A stretch of DNA of 16,862 nt from Bryobacteraceae bacterium (GCA_025350445.1 JANXXV010000513.1:1-16862), one strand, 5' to 3'; counted from the stretch's first letter, positions 7,543-16,000 are shown. The notes: a model not told the origin generated them from the letters alone. Made by a program: numbers and translations.

Positions 7543-8396
7543 GGCGTCTTCGCGCCAAACAACTCCTCCAGGCTCTTGTACCGATTCGGATACAACTCCT
7601 TGGCAGTTGCTTCGCATGTCGTACCCTTGCTCAGAGAATACATCACAAGCGATTCCGAGAAATCTTCGTCAGTCGAACTGTCGGCGTATTTCGATGGCGA
7701 TCTGCCGTCGCTTTTCATCGCCTTCTCCCACGCCTTCTTCTTGCCATCGTCCGACCAGAGATCTTTAGAATAGCTGTGGCCACCCTCGTGAATCATTGTC
7801 GAGTCTGTGAACTCCTGGCTCCACTTGTCCTGTGGATAGAACGTAACACCCGAGGTTCCGCCGGTAGCCGCGGACGAAAAGTTCGGTATCTTGTACTGCG
7901 TGGCCCAGTAGGCATCGCTCGGATTGGCATTCGGGCTCGCCACCACTTGCGGGATCTTGTCCAATTGAGGTGCGGGCACAGCGCCCATCGCGGTAGCCAA
8001 TTGCTCCGCCGTGGGCAGCGATTTGCCCGTTGGCGGATTCTTCGGCATGATTAGCTTCTTCTTGCCGCCGTTGACATCCACCTCATACTCCAGTGCGTCC
8101 TGCTCCGCGGCATCCCCCGGAAACTTGTATTTGATATCCTTCGGCGGACCCAGCGTGGCGGGCTTGCGGATACGGTCGAAGTTCGCCTTTGTGGACTCGA
8201 CCGTGTAAGGTTTGTCGAGATAAGGACATTCTGCCGGGATCTTGGGCGCATTCGGGCACGTCTCCGTAGCTTCGCCAACCGGTTTGTCCGAGCAGTTCTT
8301 GTCGGCGTCCTTGCCCGCATTGGACAACGCGTTTGCCAGTGCGGCGGCCCCGATTACTACGGCCGCGATACCGGCCACTACCAGCAGTGGAATCAT
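7539..8396 (-). CDS. Membrane-anchored HEGGH zinc-metallopeptidase-like protein (candidate effector/toxin)
   Basis: A 285-aa protein. Residues 1-24 form one hydrophobic segment (MIPLLVVAGIAAVVIGAAAL), a transmembrane anchor or uncleaved signal. A Cys-containing region follows (Cys35, 47, 57), then a linker rich in Pro and Lys. The catalytic signature is MIHEGGHSYS: HEGGH at 203-207 fits HExxH, with zinc ligands His203 and His207 and catalytic Glu204. DEDFSESLVMY at 243-253 supplies a plausible third ligand, Glu248, which would make it a gluzincin. From knowledge of the families, an HExxH followed by an [FE]xES-type helix also occurs in anthrax-lethal-factor-like and polymorphic-toxin peptidases; no closer family is recognised. 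It is the middle gene of an operon with 4-bp ATGA overlaps on both sides, so it is translationally coupled to its neighbours. Confidence 0.75.
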   Translation of the reverse strand: MIPLLVVAGIAAVVIGAAALANALSNAGKDADKNCSDKPVGEATETCPNAPKIPAECPYLDKPYTVESTKANFDRIRKPATLGPPKDIKYKFPGDAAEQDALEYEVDVNGGKKKLIMPKNPPTGKSLPTAEQLATAMGAVPAPQLDKIPQVVASPNANPSDAYWATQYKIPNFSSAATGGTSGVTFYPQDKWSQEFTDSTMIHEGGHSYSKDLWSDDGKKKAWEKAMKSDGRSPSKYADSSTDEDFSESLVMYSLSKGTTCEATAKELYPNRYKSLEELFGAKTP

Positions 8397-8770
8397 CGGC
8401 CGGTACCCTTTTGATCAAGCCACGCCAGATAGGACTGGGACCGCTCCATCAAGATGTCCATCCTTACCGTGGGGGTGCGAATTGTAGGGTCCGTCAACAC
8501 TTCCGTTGCCCACCGATATGTCCCATCCGAATCAAAGGATTCGCCGAAGGCAAACTGCAGGTCGATGAATTTGCAAACATCGCGTTCCGAGATTATGCCG
8601 TATTTCTTCGCCCGTTCGATTCCGGCCTCGATCGCGCGTCGCACACCCTCCGGATTTAGCGCCTGAACATGATCGGAGAAGTGCTGCGAGAGATGATTCC
8701 GCATGAAATCGATGAACCGCTTGCGGGCGTCTACCTCAAGCGAGCTCATCTGCTTTTTGCGGATTTTCAT
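8393..8770 (-). CDS. Small helical protein, first gene of the metallopeptidase operon (candidate adaptor)
   Basis: A 125-aa protein, charged, mostly helical in appearance and without a signal peptide. The segment YGIISERDVCKFIDLQFAFG followed by ESFDSDGTYRWATEVLTD resembles, from memory, a family of small uncharacterised proteins found beside PAAR/VgrG or other polymorphic-toxin genes in proteobacteria and myxobacteria. That link is unverified. Its stop overlaps the start of the metallopeptidase gene by 4 bp. An internal ATG (MSSLEV, residue 8) is an alternative start, and neither has a strong ribosome binding site. A delivery adaptor or chaperone role is inference from position. Confidence 0.7.
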   Translation of the reverse strand: MKIRKKQMSSLEVDARKRFIDFMRNHLSQHFSDHVQALNPEGVRRAIEAGIERAKKYGIISERDVCKFIDLQFAFGESFDSDGTYRWATEVLTDPTIRTPTVRMDILMERSQSYLAWLDQKGTGR

Positions 8771-8867
8771 TGTGCCTGTGATTCAAAGCTTGCGTCATTA
8801 CTATAACCCCATTCCACCACGCAAGGAACGCTCTCCCCGATGAAAGAACCCGTTTCCTGCGAAATGC

Positions 8868-8880
8868 TAAAATCCTGTTT
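8868..8880 (+). promoter_or_regulatory. Candidate -10 element of the CADD-like gene (possibly leaderless)
   Basis: TAAAAT at 8868-8873 is a 5/6 match to TATAAT and ends 7 nt before the ATG at 8881. No Shine-Dalgarno sequence lies in between, so transcription may begin at the start codon. No good -35 is seen. The 110-bp gap to the divergent operon must also hold that operon's promoter; TATAGT on the - strand at 8805-8800 is a weak candidate. Confidence 0.3.
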
Positions 8881-9564
8881 ATGGTTTCCTGTTCTCTTTC
8901 CCATCTCGAAAAGATTGACGCCCAGGTTGCGCGCCAGAGCCTCCTGCTTCATCCGTTCTACCAGTGCTGGACCCGCGGCGAACTTCCCGCGGCGGCCCTT
9001 CGCGACTACGCCGCCCAGTATTATCACCACGTAGCCGCGTTTCCCACATATCTTTCGGCGCTGCATTCCCATACCTCCGATCAGGCCGTGCGCCGCCAGA
9101 TCCTCACCAACCTCATTGACGAGGAAGCGGGCGCCCCAAATCACCCGGAACTCTGGCTAGCCTTCGCCGCCGGCGTGGGCGTTTCCGCTGAAACAGCGAA
9201 GAACGCCGCGCTCTGGCAGGAAACCCGCGCCTTGATCGACACCTACAAATCGATCTGCCGCGACCGCACCGTGGAAGAAGGTCTCGCCGCCCTCTATGCC
9301 TATGAGAGCCAGATCCCCGCAGTCTCCGAATCGAAGATCGAAGGGCTCCGCACCCACTACGGCGTCAATTCCGAAAACGGCCTGGCCTACTTCAAAGTAC
9401 ACATCGAGGCGGACCGCGAGCACTCCCGCGTAGAACGCAATCTGCTCCAAGCCGCCATCAACGATCGGAATGCCGCTGCTGTCGGCAGCACTGTCGGCGA
9501 GGCGCTTAACGCCTTGTGGGAAATGCTCTCCGGAGTCTGCCGTCGTCACCGGATCGCCTGCTAA
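8881..9564 (+). CDS. CADD-like di-iron protein, PqqC/TenA fold (probable self-sacrificing p-aminobenzoate synthase)
   Basis: A 227-aa all-helical haem-oxygenase-like protein. Motifs: LLLHPFYQCW (22-30), YAAQYYHHVAAFPTYLSALH (43-62), LIDEEAGAPNHPELW (78-92), YAYESQIPAVSESKIEGLR (139-157) and FKVHIEADREHS (171-182). By my recollection, chlamydial CADD binds its two metals with Glu81, His88, Glu142, His174, Asp178 and His181. The same residues occur here at the same numbers, as do Tyr27 and Lys152, reported as the source of the aromatic ring and the amino donor when CADD makes p-aminobenzoate for folate. This therefore looks like a PabABC-independent pABA synthase rather than a PQQ enzyme; no pqq genes are nearby. 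It is probably monocistronic and cytoplasmic, and is followed by a strong hairpin. Confidence 0.88.
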   Translation: MVSCSLSHLEKIDAQVARQSLLLHPFYQCWTRGELPAAALRDYAAQYYHHVAAFPTYLSALHSHTSDQAVRRQILTNLIDEEAGAPNHPELWLAFAAGVGVSAETAKNAALWQETRALIDTYKSICRDRTVEEGLAALYAYESQIPAVSESKIEGLRTHYGVNSENGLAYFKVHIEADREHSRVERNLLQAAINDRNAAAVGSTVGEALNALWEMLSGVCRRHRIAC

Positions 9565-9581
9565 CCGCCACGTTTTGAATC

Positions 9582-9620
9582 GGAAGACAGGGCATCCCGC
9601 GCTGGGACGCCCTGTCTTCC
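9582..9620 (+). terminator. Strong hairpin terminator after the CADD-like gene
   Basis: GGAAGACAGGGC (9582-9593) pairs perfectly with GCCCTGTCTTCC (9609-9620). After one mismatch, a further TCCC/GGGA stem surrounds a 5-nt loop. It begins 17 bp after the stop codon. No T tract follows, so it may rely on stem strength or act as a bidirectional boundary. Confidence 0.65.
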
Positions 9621-9912
9621 CGGCGATCTCCCCGTACTTACCCAACTCGCCGTTGCCCTACCAAACTTGCGCCTCCCGGTAGACGGGAAGGATGCCCGAA
9701 CCGGAACGATAGGTCGTCAACTTAGTGCGACCGCCCAGTTGGCGAATAACACGGGCAAAACCCCGAACATCTCATTCGATTACAACGCCGTCACCATCAC
9801 GAACCGTCTCTCCCTTCCGGGTCTGTGTTTCGGGCACGGCGGTAAGCCCGCTTTCCGGGAAGCTGGGTATGTGCTTCACTCAGGTAATTGCGATGGCAAC
9901 AGCTCGGGTGGG

Positions 9913-10081
9913 CATAGGCGTTAAGATAAGAACGTTTGTTCTTGAAAATGTTTCGGATTCGATTGATCATCTACCGCCTTCTCACGCGCGCGGCTCAGCC
10001 GGATCAATCAGTTAACTGAGCCGCTCGCCGTGAGGGAGTGGTGCTGCGAAGTCCGTAGTTTGGCTTATCTTAACGCCTATG
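9913..10081. mobile_element. 169-bp MITE-like element with perfect 18-bp inverted ends and 11-bp flanking direct repeats
   Basis: The ends CATAGGCGTTAAGATAAG (9913-9930) and CTTATCTTAACGCCTATG (10064-10081) are exact reverse complements. GCTCGGGTGGG flanks both sides (9902-9912 and 10082-10092), as a target duplication would. Target duplications of 10-13 bp are known for the IS4/IS231 group, so a non-autonomous relative is plausible but unproven. Inside, 9981-9998 and 10016-10034 form an imperfect 18-bp stem (arms CTCACG...CGGCTCAG and CTGAGCCG...CGTGAG). No coding capacity. Confidence 0.8.
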
Positions 10082-10110
10082 GCTCGGGTGGGGCGGTCCC
10101 CCTGGACTGC

Positions 10111-10147
10111 GCGGGACGCCCTCGTCCCGCTGCCGGAAGCGGGACGA
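10111..10147. repeat. Alternating hairpin cluster (GCGGGACG / CGTCCCGC / GCGGGACGA)
   Basis: GCGGGACG at 10111-10118 can pair with CGTCCCGC at 10123-10130. The overlapping TCGTCCCGC (10122-10130) can instead pair with GCGGGACGA at 10139-10147. The two hairpins are mutually exclusive. The cluster lies inside the outer repeat element, so it is more likely part of a dispersed repeat than a riboregulator. Confidence 0.6.
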
Positions 10148-10265
10148 CAGTTCAATGCGCCAGCCACACGAATGGCTACGAGACCGTGCCCACCTGACTC
10201 AAGCACATACCCAGTTCCGGGAATATAGTGCGCTGGGCCGATACCGCGAATTGCGCGCCGTAGCA

Positions 10266-11852
10266 TTACCGCGAAAGGCGCAGATTCCGCCAGTAGGCGT
10301 TGCCGGCGGTTTTGCCCGGCAGCAGCACGCGTTGCAGCAGCCGCAGGTCCACCTCGCGCCCGGCAAACTGCTGCAGATCCACGTCGATACTCTCCCACTT
10401 CCGGTCTTCTTTGTCAGAACCGCCATCAATGGTGCGGTTCAAGACCAGCGTATCGGCTGCGTACACCTGTAACTGCCACGCCCTTCCAGCATCGGATCCA
10501 ACCTCAACGTGCAGCTTCGGCGTGCTCCCCGGATTCACCTTCCGCGATAGGACAAGGCCCCTGACTTCGTCTCTTGGATACGTGGCCAATACATCGCCGT
10601 TGAGATAAGTAATGCCGCGAATCCCACCCATTCCGCCGCCGGCGCCTCCAAAGCCTGCCCGCTCCAGCGTCCATTCGGGATTCCAGAATTGCATCAGGTC
10701 AGCCAGCTTGAAGATCTCAGCCGGCTGCGTCCGCACTTCTTGATAGGGAACCACGAAGTCACCGTCAGTGCCCTTTGCGCCATTCGCCAATGCGAACAGC
10801 TTCCCGATCTTTGCCGTTCTGCGCGCCAGTTCGGATATCCGCTCGTCTACCGGAGGCGTCAGCTTCACGCCGCCCATTTCCGATCCCACGATCCGGTCGT
10901 GAAGCTGTTCCAACAGTTCCGCCGGCAGCCCTTTCAAACCGTGCATCGTCCCAATCACCGTAGCGGCGTTCGCCGCATTGCAGTCCGCGTCCGTGAAATC
11001 AGCCGCGTGCGTGGCAAGGTTCACCGTCTTTAGGAAGTCTCCTTCGCCGAACCACACACTGGCCGCTACAATCCCGCCATTGGCCACTGCATTGTTGGTC
11101 GCGGGGTATTCCATATGCCAGCGATCCTCCACTGCGTTGAACACCTCTTGCGCACTCTTGCCCTGCTCGGCGAGGCTCACTACCAGATCCAGGCACTGGC
11201 GATACGGCGAATCGGGATGGATCAGCTTCGCCGCTTCGCGCACGATTTTCATGGGATCGGCTTCGCGGAACCCCAGACTGATCATGCCCGCCATGAATAC
11301 AGCCCCGTCAGTCCCTTCCGCATAGCCGTTCAGGTGGCCGTACTGCCGCGCCAGCCGTCCGGCCAGATTGGGGTTGCCAGGCGCGATCATGCCGTACAGA
11401 TCCGCGCTGAATTGCGGGCCAATGCTGAACCAGAGTTTGTTATATCGCGGACTCCCCGTTTCGCTGCCCTTCATTCCTTTGGCCAGCAGCAGGCGCGCCT
11501 GTTCGCTCGATCCCCAGGACCCTGCCGAATTCTCTTTCCATTGCTCCCCGAGTTGGTCCAGCGTCATTTTGAGGCCGTATTTCTCGAATCCCCGCAGCGC
11601 CACCATCTCGTAGTACCAGTCGTCATCCACGGGCGCGACAGTGTACGTTTTTGGATATTCGGAAATCCACGTCCGGGAACTGATCTTGTGCTCATGAGGC
11701 CATGCCAGCAGGACGGCCATGATCTCCGCCGCCCATGCAGCCTGCACCCGGTCCTGATAATCCGCGGTCGTCAGCCGCAGGCTCTCAGCCTTCGGCGAAG
11801 CCGCGTTGGCGGACGCCGCCGCCACTAGAAGCGCCATCAATACTTTGAACAT
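10266..11852 (-). CDS. Secreted ADP-ribosylglycohydrolase-like protein with C-terminal beta-sandwich domain
   Basis: A 528-aa protein read from ATG 11852, chosen over the 10-codon-longer start because AAAGGAG lies just upstream and the signal peptide MFKVLMALLVAAASANA then starts cleanly. The DraG-type fold (about 25-365) shows paired metal-binding motifs: VDDDWYYE (Asp76-78) near the start and DADCNAANAATVIG (288-301) near the end, matching DDxE and DxDxNAAxAGAxxG. Cys replaces the usual Thr in the second motif. Residues 435-528 look like an extra beta-sandwich, ending NAYWRNLRLSR, perhaps a ligand-binding module. Family members remove ADP-ribose or cleave related ribosyl bonds, but an exported one is more likely to act on an extracellular N- or O-glycoside. 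It follows the LacI gene by 31 bp, so the two are probably co-transcribed. Confidence 0.85.
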   Translation of the reverse strand: MFKVLMALLVAAASANAASPKAESLRLTTADYQDRVQAAWAAEIMAVLLAWPHEHKISSRTWISEYPKTYTVAPVDDDWYYEMVALRGFEKYGLKMTLDQLGEQWKENSAGSWGSSEQARLLLAKGMKGSETGSPRYNKLWFSIGPQFSADLYGMIAPGNPNLAGRLARQYGHLNGYAEGTDGAVFMAGMISLGFREADPMKIVREAAKLIHPDSPYRQCLDLVVSLAEQGKSAQEVFNAVEDRWHMEYPATNNAVANGGIVAASVWFGEGDFLKTVNLATHAADFTDADCNAANAATVIGTMHGLKGLPAELLEQLHDRIVGSEMGGVKLTPPVDERISELARRTAKIGKLFALANGAKGTDGDFVVPYQEVRTQPAEIFKLADLMQFWNPEWTLERAGFGGAGGGMGGIRGITYLNGDVLATYPRDEVRGLVLSRKVNPGSTPKLHVEVGSDAGRAWQLQVYAADTLVLNRTIDGGSDKEDRKWESIDVDLQQFAGREVDLRLLQRVLLPGKTAGNAYWRNLRLSR

Positions 11853-11883
11853 CGCACTCTCCTTTCTCCTCCGCGCACGCAAT

Positions 11884-12936
11884 TCAGCGGGCCCGGGCGC
11901 CTGTGATTTCCCGCGCTTGCTCCGCTCTGCCGACCGACGTGGAATTTCGAATCTTCAGTTCCGCCGGAAGCCGGATATGCACCGGCGGGGCTCCCTTGCG
12001 CTTACCCTCAATCTGCTCGATCAGCAACTCCGCTCCCATGAATCCGATCTCATAGGCGGGCTGCGCAACGGACGTAATCGGAGGGGAAAAACTTTCGGCT
12101 TGTGGCAGGTCGTCGAAAATAGCCACTGCCAACTGCCCCGGACAATGCACGCCCAACTCGCGCAGCGCGCGGAAAGCGCCCAGGCCCATCATTCCGTTGC
12201 TGACGAACAGCGCCGTTGGCTGCCGTCCGCTAAGCCACAACTGCTTGGTTAGAACAAACCCGCTCTCCATCCGGAAGTCGCCTTCCAGAATCAAATCCGG
12301 ATTCAGCTTGATATTCGATTCTGCAAGTACGTTCTTGTACCCCTGCAGCCGTTCGATGGCCGATTGTACCTGCAGGTTGCCGGTGATGATGGCAATTCGC
12401 TCGTGCCCGGCCGAAACCAGGTGCCGCATGCACATTTCGGTGCCCCCGATGAAATCGGCCGAAACAGAACTGATCGAACTGCCCGGTATGGTGCGGTCCA
12501 GGCACACCACCGGCACTCCCGCCGCCACCATCGCTTCAATGTGCGCCGGGTTCCCTCTGTTCGGCGCCATCACCAGCAGAATTCCGTCCATGCGCCGGCT
12601 CCGCAGCATGTTTAGCGCCAGTTGTTCGCGCTCCAGTTGGTTATCGGTGTTTACCGTTACCAGCAGATACTTGTGCTGCAGCGCCGCATCCTCCGCGCCT
12701 CTTGTCAACAGCGGAAAGAATGGATTGGTGATGTCTGGAATCACCATCCCCAGTGTGTGTGTCTGTTTGCTTTTCAGGCTCCGCGCGATGTGGTTCGGCT
12801 CGTAGTTCAGCACTTCGATCGCGTTCAACACGCGATCCCGCAATGCCGGCCGCACCTTCGCCGAACCGCTCAACACGTTTGACACTGTTCCCGCGGACAC
12901 CCGCGCTTTCACCGCAACATCTTTCAGCGTGGCCAT
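11884..12936 (-). CDS. LacI-family transcriptional regulator
   Basis: A 350-aa repressor of standard length. The N-terminal LacI HTH is clear (residues 2-24, ATLKDVAVKARVSAGTVSNV), followed by the hinge helix region (NYEPNHIARSLKSKQT) and a periplasmic-binding-protein-like effector domain (LGMVIPDITNPFFPLLTRGA, MDGILLVMAP, VPVVCLDRTI, GHERIAIITG, AIFDDLPQAESFSPPITSVA). The effector is likely a sugar or nucleoside-like ligand. Its gene lies between the second TonB-dependent receptor (104 bp upstream) and the ADP-ribosylglycohydrolase-like gene (31 bp downstream). A CG-centred palindrome over the receptor promoter at 16306-16319 is its best candidate operator. Upstream of its ATG only a weak AAGAA-type ribosome binding site is seen. 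Confidence 0.93.
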   Translation of the reverse strand: MATLKDVAVKARVSAGTVSNVLSGSAKVRPALRDRVLNAIEVLNYEPNHIARSLKSKQTHTLGMVIPDITNPFFPLLTRGAEDAALQHKYLLVTVNTDNQLEREQLALNMLRSRRMDGILLVMAPNRGNPAHIEAMVAAGVPVVCLDRTIPGSSISSVSADFIGGTEMCMRHLVSAGHERIAIITGNLQVQSAIERLQGYKNVLAESNIKLNPDLILEGDFRMESGFVLTKQLWLSGRQPTALFVSNGMMGLGAFRALRELGVHCPGQLAVAIFDDLPQAESFSPPITSVAQPAYEIGFMGAELLIEQIEGKRKGAPPVHIRLPAELKIRNSTSVGRAEQAREITGARAR

Positions 12937-12963
12937 TAATCGTTCTTTTCTTACGAATCCGCC

Positions 12964-13070
12964 CTCAACATCAGAACTGCAGCCTTACACCGAACTGCAC
13001 TGGCCCGCGCCAGGCATAGGGGGCAAGCGCCGTCTCAACGTCAGAACTGCAGCCTTACACCGAACTGCAC
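12964..13070 (-). repeat. Duplicated 3' end of a TonB-dependent receptor gene (70-bp offset)
   Basis: The 30 bases at 12971-13000 recur exactly at 13041-13070, with CTCAAC next to each copy. Both encode VQFGVRLQF and a stop on the - strand. The distal copy (12971 onward) is preceded in frame by ALAPYAWRGP, different from the KQPRA of the intact receptor. It therefore looks like the leftover tail of a paralogous receptor rather than a simple slippage copy. Confidence 0.75.
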
Positions 13071-16000
13071 CGCGCGGGGCTGTTTCTGGCTAGTGGACTT
13101 GCCAAACAGACCGCTCGACAAGTCGCTGGTCGGAAGGTTCAGGTTCACCCGGTTCAGAACGTTGAACATCTCACCCCGCAAATCCAGCACAGAGCCCTCA
13201 CCGCCGTAGAACCATGGCAGACGGATGGATTTGATGATGTTGAGATTCACGTTCGCCAAACCCGGGCCCTCGAATGTGTTTCGGCCCAAATTCCCTTGCT
13301 GCCCCTTCGGCGGCAGCGGAAAGTCCGCTCTTTGAAACACTCCAGTGATGAAGTCGCTGCGCGATGGCGTCCGCGTATTGCCCGCCGGCGCGTTCGGGAC
13401 GTCGAAGTTTATCCGTCCCCATTGAAATCCCCTCCCGAAGCGTAGGAGGCGCTGGTGAATACCGTATATGGCGAACCGCTCTGTACTATCGCAATGGTGG
13501 ATAGCTTCCAGCCTCCCAATGTGTTCTTCAATATTGCCGCCTGGAACGGGTTCGGCAGTTCCCAAACCGCGTCTACCGCCAGCCTGCGGTTGATGTCGTA
13601 GTCGGCTCGTCCAAACTGCCGCTGCAGATTCGCTATGTCCAGAATGTTGCGGCCGTTGGGCACGCCGTTGTCATTGCTGCTGTCCACGTCAAGCGCTCGG
13701 CCCGTGGTGAAAATGGCGCGGGCGGACCAGCCGCGCGCAAATCGGCGTCCCAGCGACAAGGAGAAGATATTGCCTTTCGATGTGCCTATGGTCCGGCCGA
13801 AAATGATCGGTCCGAAGTTGGGATTCAGCCTGGTGAGAGATCCATTGGTCGCAAGCAGATTGCCTGCAAAGCGGTTCACATCGGACTGCGTATACAAGTG
13901 ATCGCTGTGCGTTCCCAGGTAGTCCGCTTCCGCCACGAAGTTGCTGCCCAGGCGGCGCTGTACGCTGAACGTCCAGCTCTGCGTGGACGGTTGCGTAGGG
14001 ATGGCGTCCATTCCACCCACGGATACACGGCTGCCAATGATGCCTCCGCTCGCGTTAATGCCAAACGTAAACCCGGGCGGCGGCGGAAAGTAATAACCGC
14101 CCGCCGAACCCAGTCCGTAGCCGAACCGGGTTCCCGCCTGTTGAATCGTGAGGGCTGGCGAACCGAATGCCGGCGGATTCGTGTTGCTGCCGTTCGTCCC
14201 GTAAGCCAGGTTCGCCACTCTGCTGTAGTAAATGCCATACCCGCCACGGATCGAAGTAGATCCGTTGCCGAACACATCCCAGGCAAGTCCAACACGGGGC
14301 GCGAGTCCGTTCGGCCGGTTCGTGGCGAAGTATCCATCACCCCGAACCTTCATCGTGCCGGACGTAACCTGCTCCGCGAATGTGCTGCCGCTGCCCGGTG
14401 TGAAGATCGGGAACGGAACATCGCCCTGGTGCCCCGTGGCCCAGTGTCCGAAGTAATCCCAACGCAAGCCCAAGTTCACCGTTAGACGCCGGGCGGCTTT
14501 CCAGTCGTCCTGCACATAAGGAGCAACATACAGTGAGTACAACTTTCGGTACAGATTCGACGCCGTGTCGCCCCGGGCAATGTCGATTGTCGGTCCGGCT
14601 TGGGAAAACGGCAAGTCCTGCGCGAAATCGAGGATGTTAGAAAACTGAAACGTAGGGCGCGCATTGTTCGACTGCACGGCATACCCTTGCTGCCGGTCGA
14701 CATCAAAGCCAAATTTGATCTGGTGGCTGCCGCGGAGCCACGTCAATCCGTCATGCATGATGTAGTTGTTGTGCTGGAAGCGGTAGTAACCCGCCTGGTT
14801 GAATCCTGTGGAGATGCCGCTGATGTTCACGTTCGGCAGCAGCGCGGCTTCCCCATCGGCCGGAGGATAGTGCCCGCCCGCGCGCACCACCGATACGGAG
14901 GCCTCATTCAGAAGCGCGGGCGTGAAGGTGTGCGTCCAGCTAAGCCGTGCGAAGGGATTGGTAGTGGGATACGGATAAGTCAGAGTCTTGCGCGTGCTCA
15001 ACACCGTGCCATCTTCACTCGGAAGGAAAAAGCTGAAGTACACGCGGTCTTTGTAATCCCGCAGATTCTGGTCAATCCGAACATTCCAGGCGCGCGACGG
15101 CTGTGGAACCGGCTGTGTGATGGTGGCCGTACCGACCGCGGGCAGATCCGCCGGAAACATGTCCGAGGCGAAGCTACCCGGATTCGCTTGCCTCACTTGG
15201 GCCACCGTACTGATGGCCGTGGTGGGGTAAGAAATCGGATTATCGAGCGTCAGAAATTTCGCCGCTAACGAGTTTGGGAAGCGGCTCTTCACGAAGCTAA
15301 CGAACTCCGGCGTCTCAAGGCGAACTACAGATGTGGACGCCACCGATGTATTGAGCCCGAAATAGCTGACGAAAAAGAAGGTCCGGTTCTTGATCACCGG
15401 TCCGCCCAGCGTGAAGCCGTATTCGTTTCGCCGCGACGCCGGAAGGGCCGACTGAAAAATGGTTCTCGAAGTGAGCGCGTTGTTCGTGTGGTATTCGGAC
15501 AGCGTCCCGTGTAGCTTGTTGCCGCCCGATTTCGTAAACACTTCCACCAGCGCTCCACTGTTCCGTCCCTTCTCCGCGGAGAAAGAGTTTGCCGAGACCC
15601 GGACCTCTTGAATCGTGTCGGGCTGCGGTGTCAGATTCGCGATGCCGTCGCGCGAGTTGCCGTTCACGCTGGTCCCGTCCACCTGATACTCGTTCTGTTC
15701 CTGCCGTTGCCCGGCCGCGTTGATCTGAAAACCGGGTTCGGCCTGAAAACTGTCCTGCGCCACAGCCGATCCGCTGCCGTACAGAGCCCCGCTACCCGTC
15801 ACCCCGGGAGCAAGCGCTACAATCGCGGCATATACGTTTCGGCCCAGCATCGGCACCTCGGTGATTGTCTTTTCCTCGACTGAGCGCGATATGTTGCTCC
15901 TTCCCGTTTCAATCGCGTTTGCCACCGCTGTGACTTCTACTTGAATAGCCTGCTCGCCCACGGCCAGAACCGGATAGACAGTGCGCACGGCGCTGCCTTC

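Larger units (their letters stand above)
9854..10222. repeat. Outer imperfect inverted-repeat element, interrupted by a second element
   Basis: The 32 bases at 9854-9885 match the reverse complement of 10192-10222 with three mismatches and one gap; both contain CTGGGTATGTGCTT. Removing the inner 169-bp element and one 11-bp duplication leaves an ancestral unit of about 189 bp with inverted ends of about 31 bp. No flanking duplication for this outer unit was found. Confidence 0.6.
9621..10265. other. Gene-free repeat island between the CADD-like and ADP-ribosylglycohydrolase-like genes
   Basis: No convincing gene occurs here. Short ORFs on both strands have unnatural composition and run across inverted repeats. 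The stretch holds an outer imperfect inverted-repeat pair (9854 and 10192), a 169-bp element inside it with perfect inverted ends, and a cluster of alternating GCGGGACG/CGTCCCGC hairpins (10111-10147). Positions 9621-9853 show nothing I can name. Confidence 0.6.

Noticed and set aside
9667..9924. 85-aa + strand open frame after the CADD-like gene
   Set aside because: No start context, no motif, and it ends inside an element terminus. Possibly a degraded fragment, but not supportable.
10111..10147. Mutually exclusive hairpins as a riboswitch or attenuator
   Set aside because: They lie inside a dispersed repeat, downstream of the convergent genes rather than in any gene's leader.
10012..10398. 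128-aa - strand open frame across the repeat island
   Set aside because: It runs through inverted repeats of the mobile elements and overlaps the 3' end of the ADP-ribosylglycohydrolase-like gene; this is repeat translation, not a gene.
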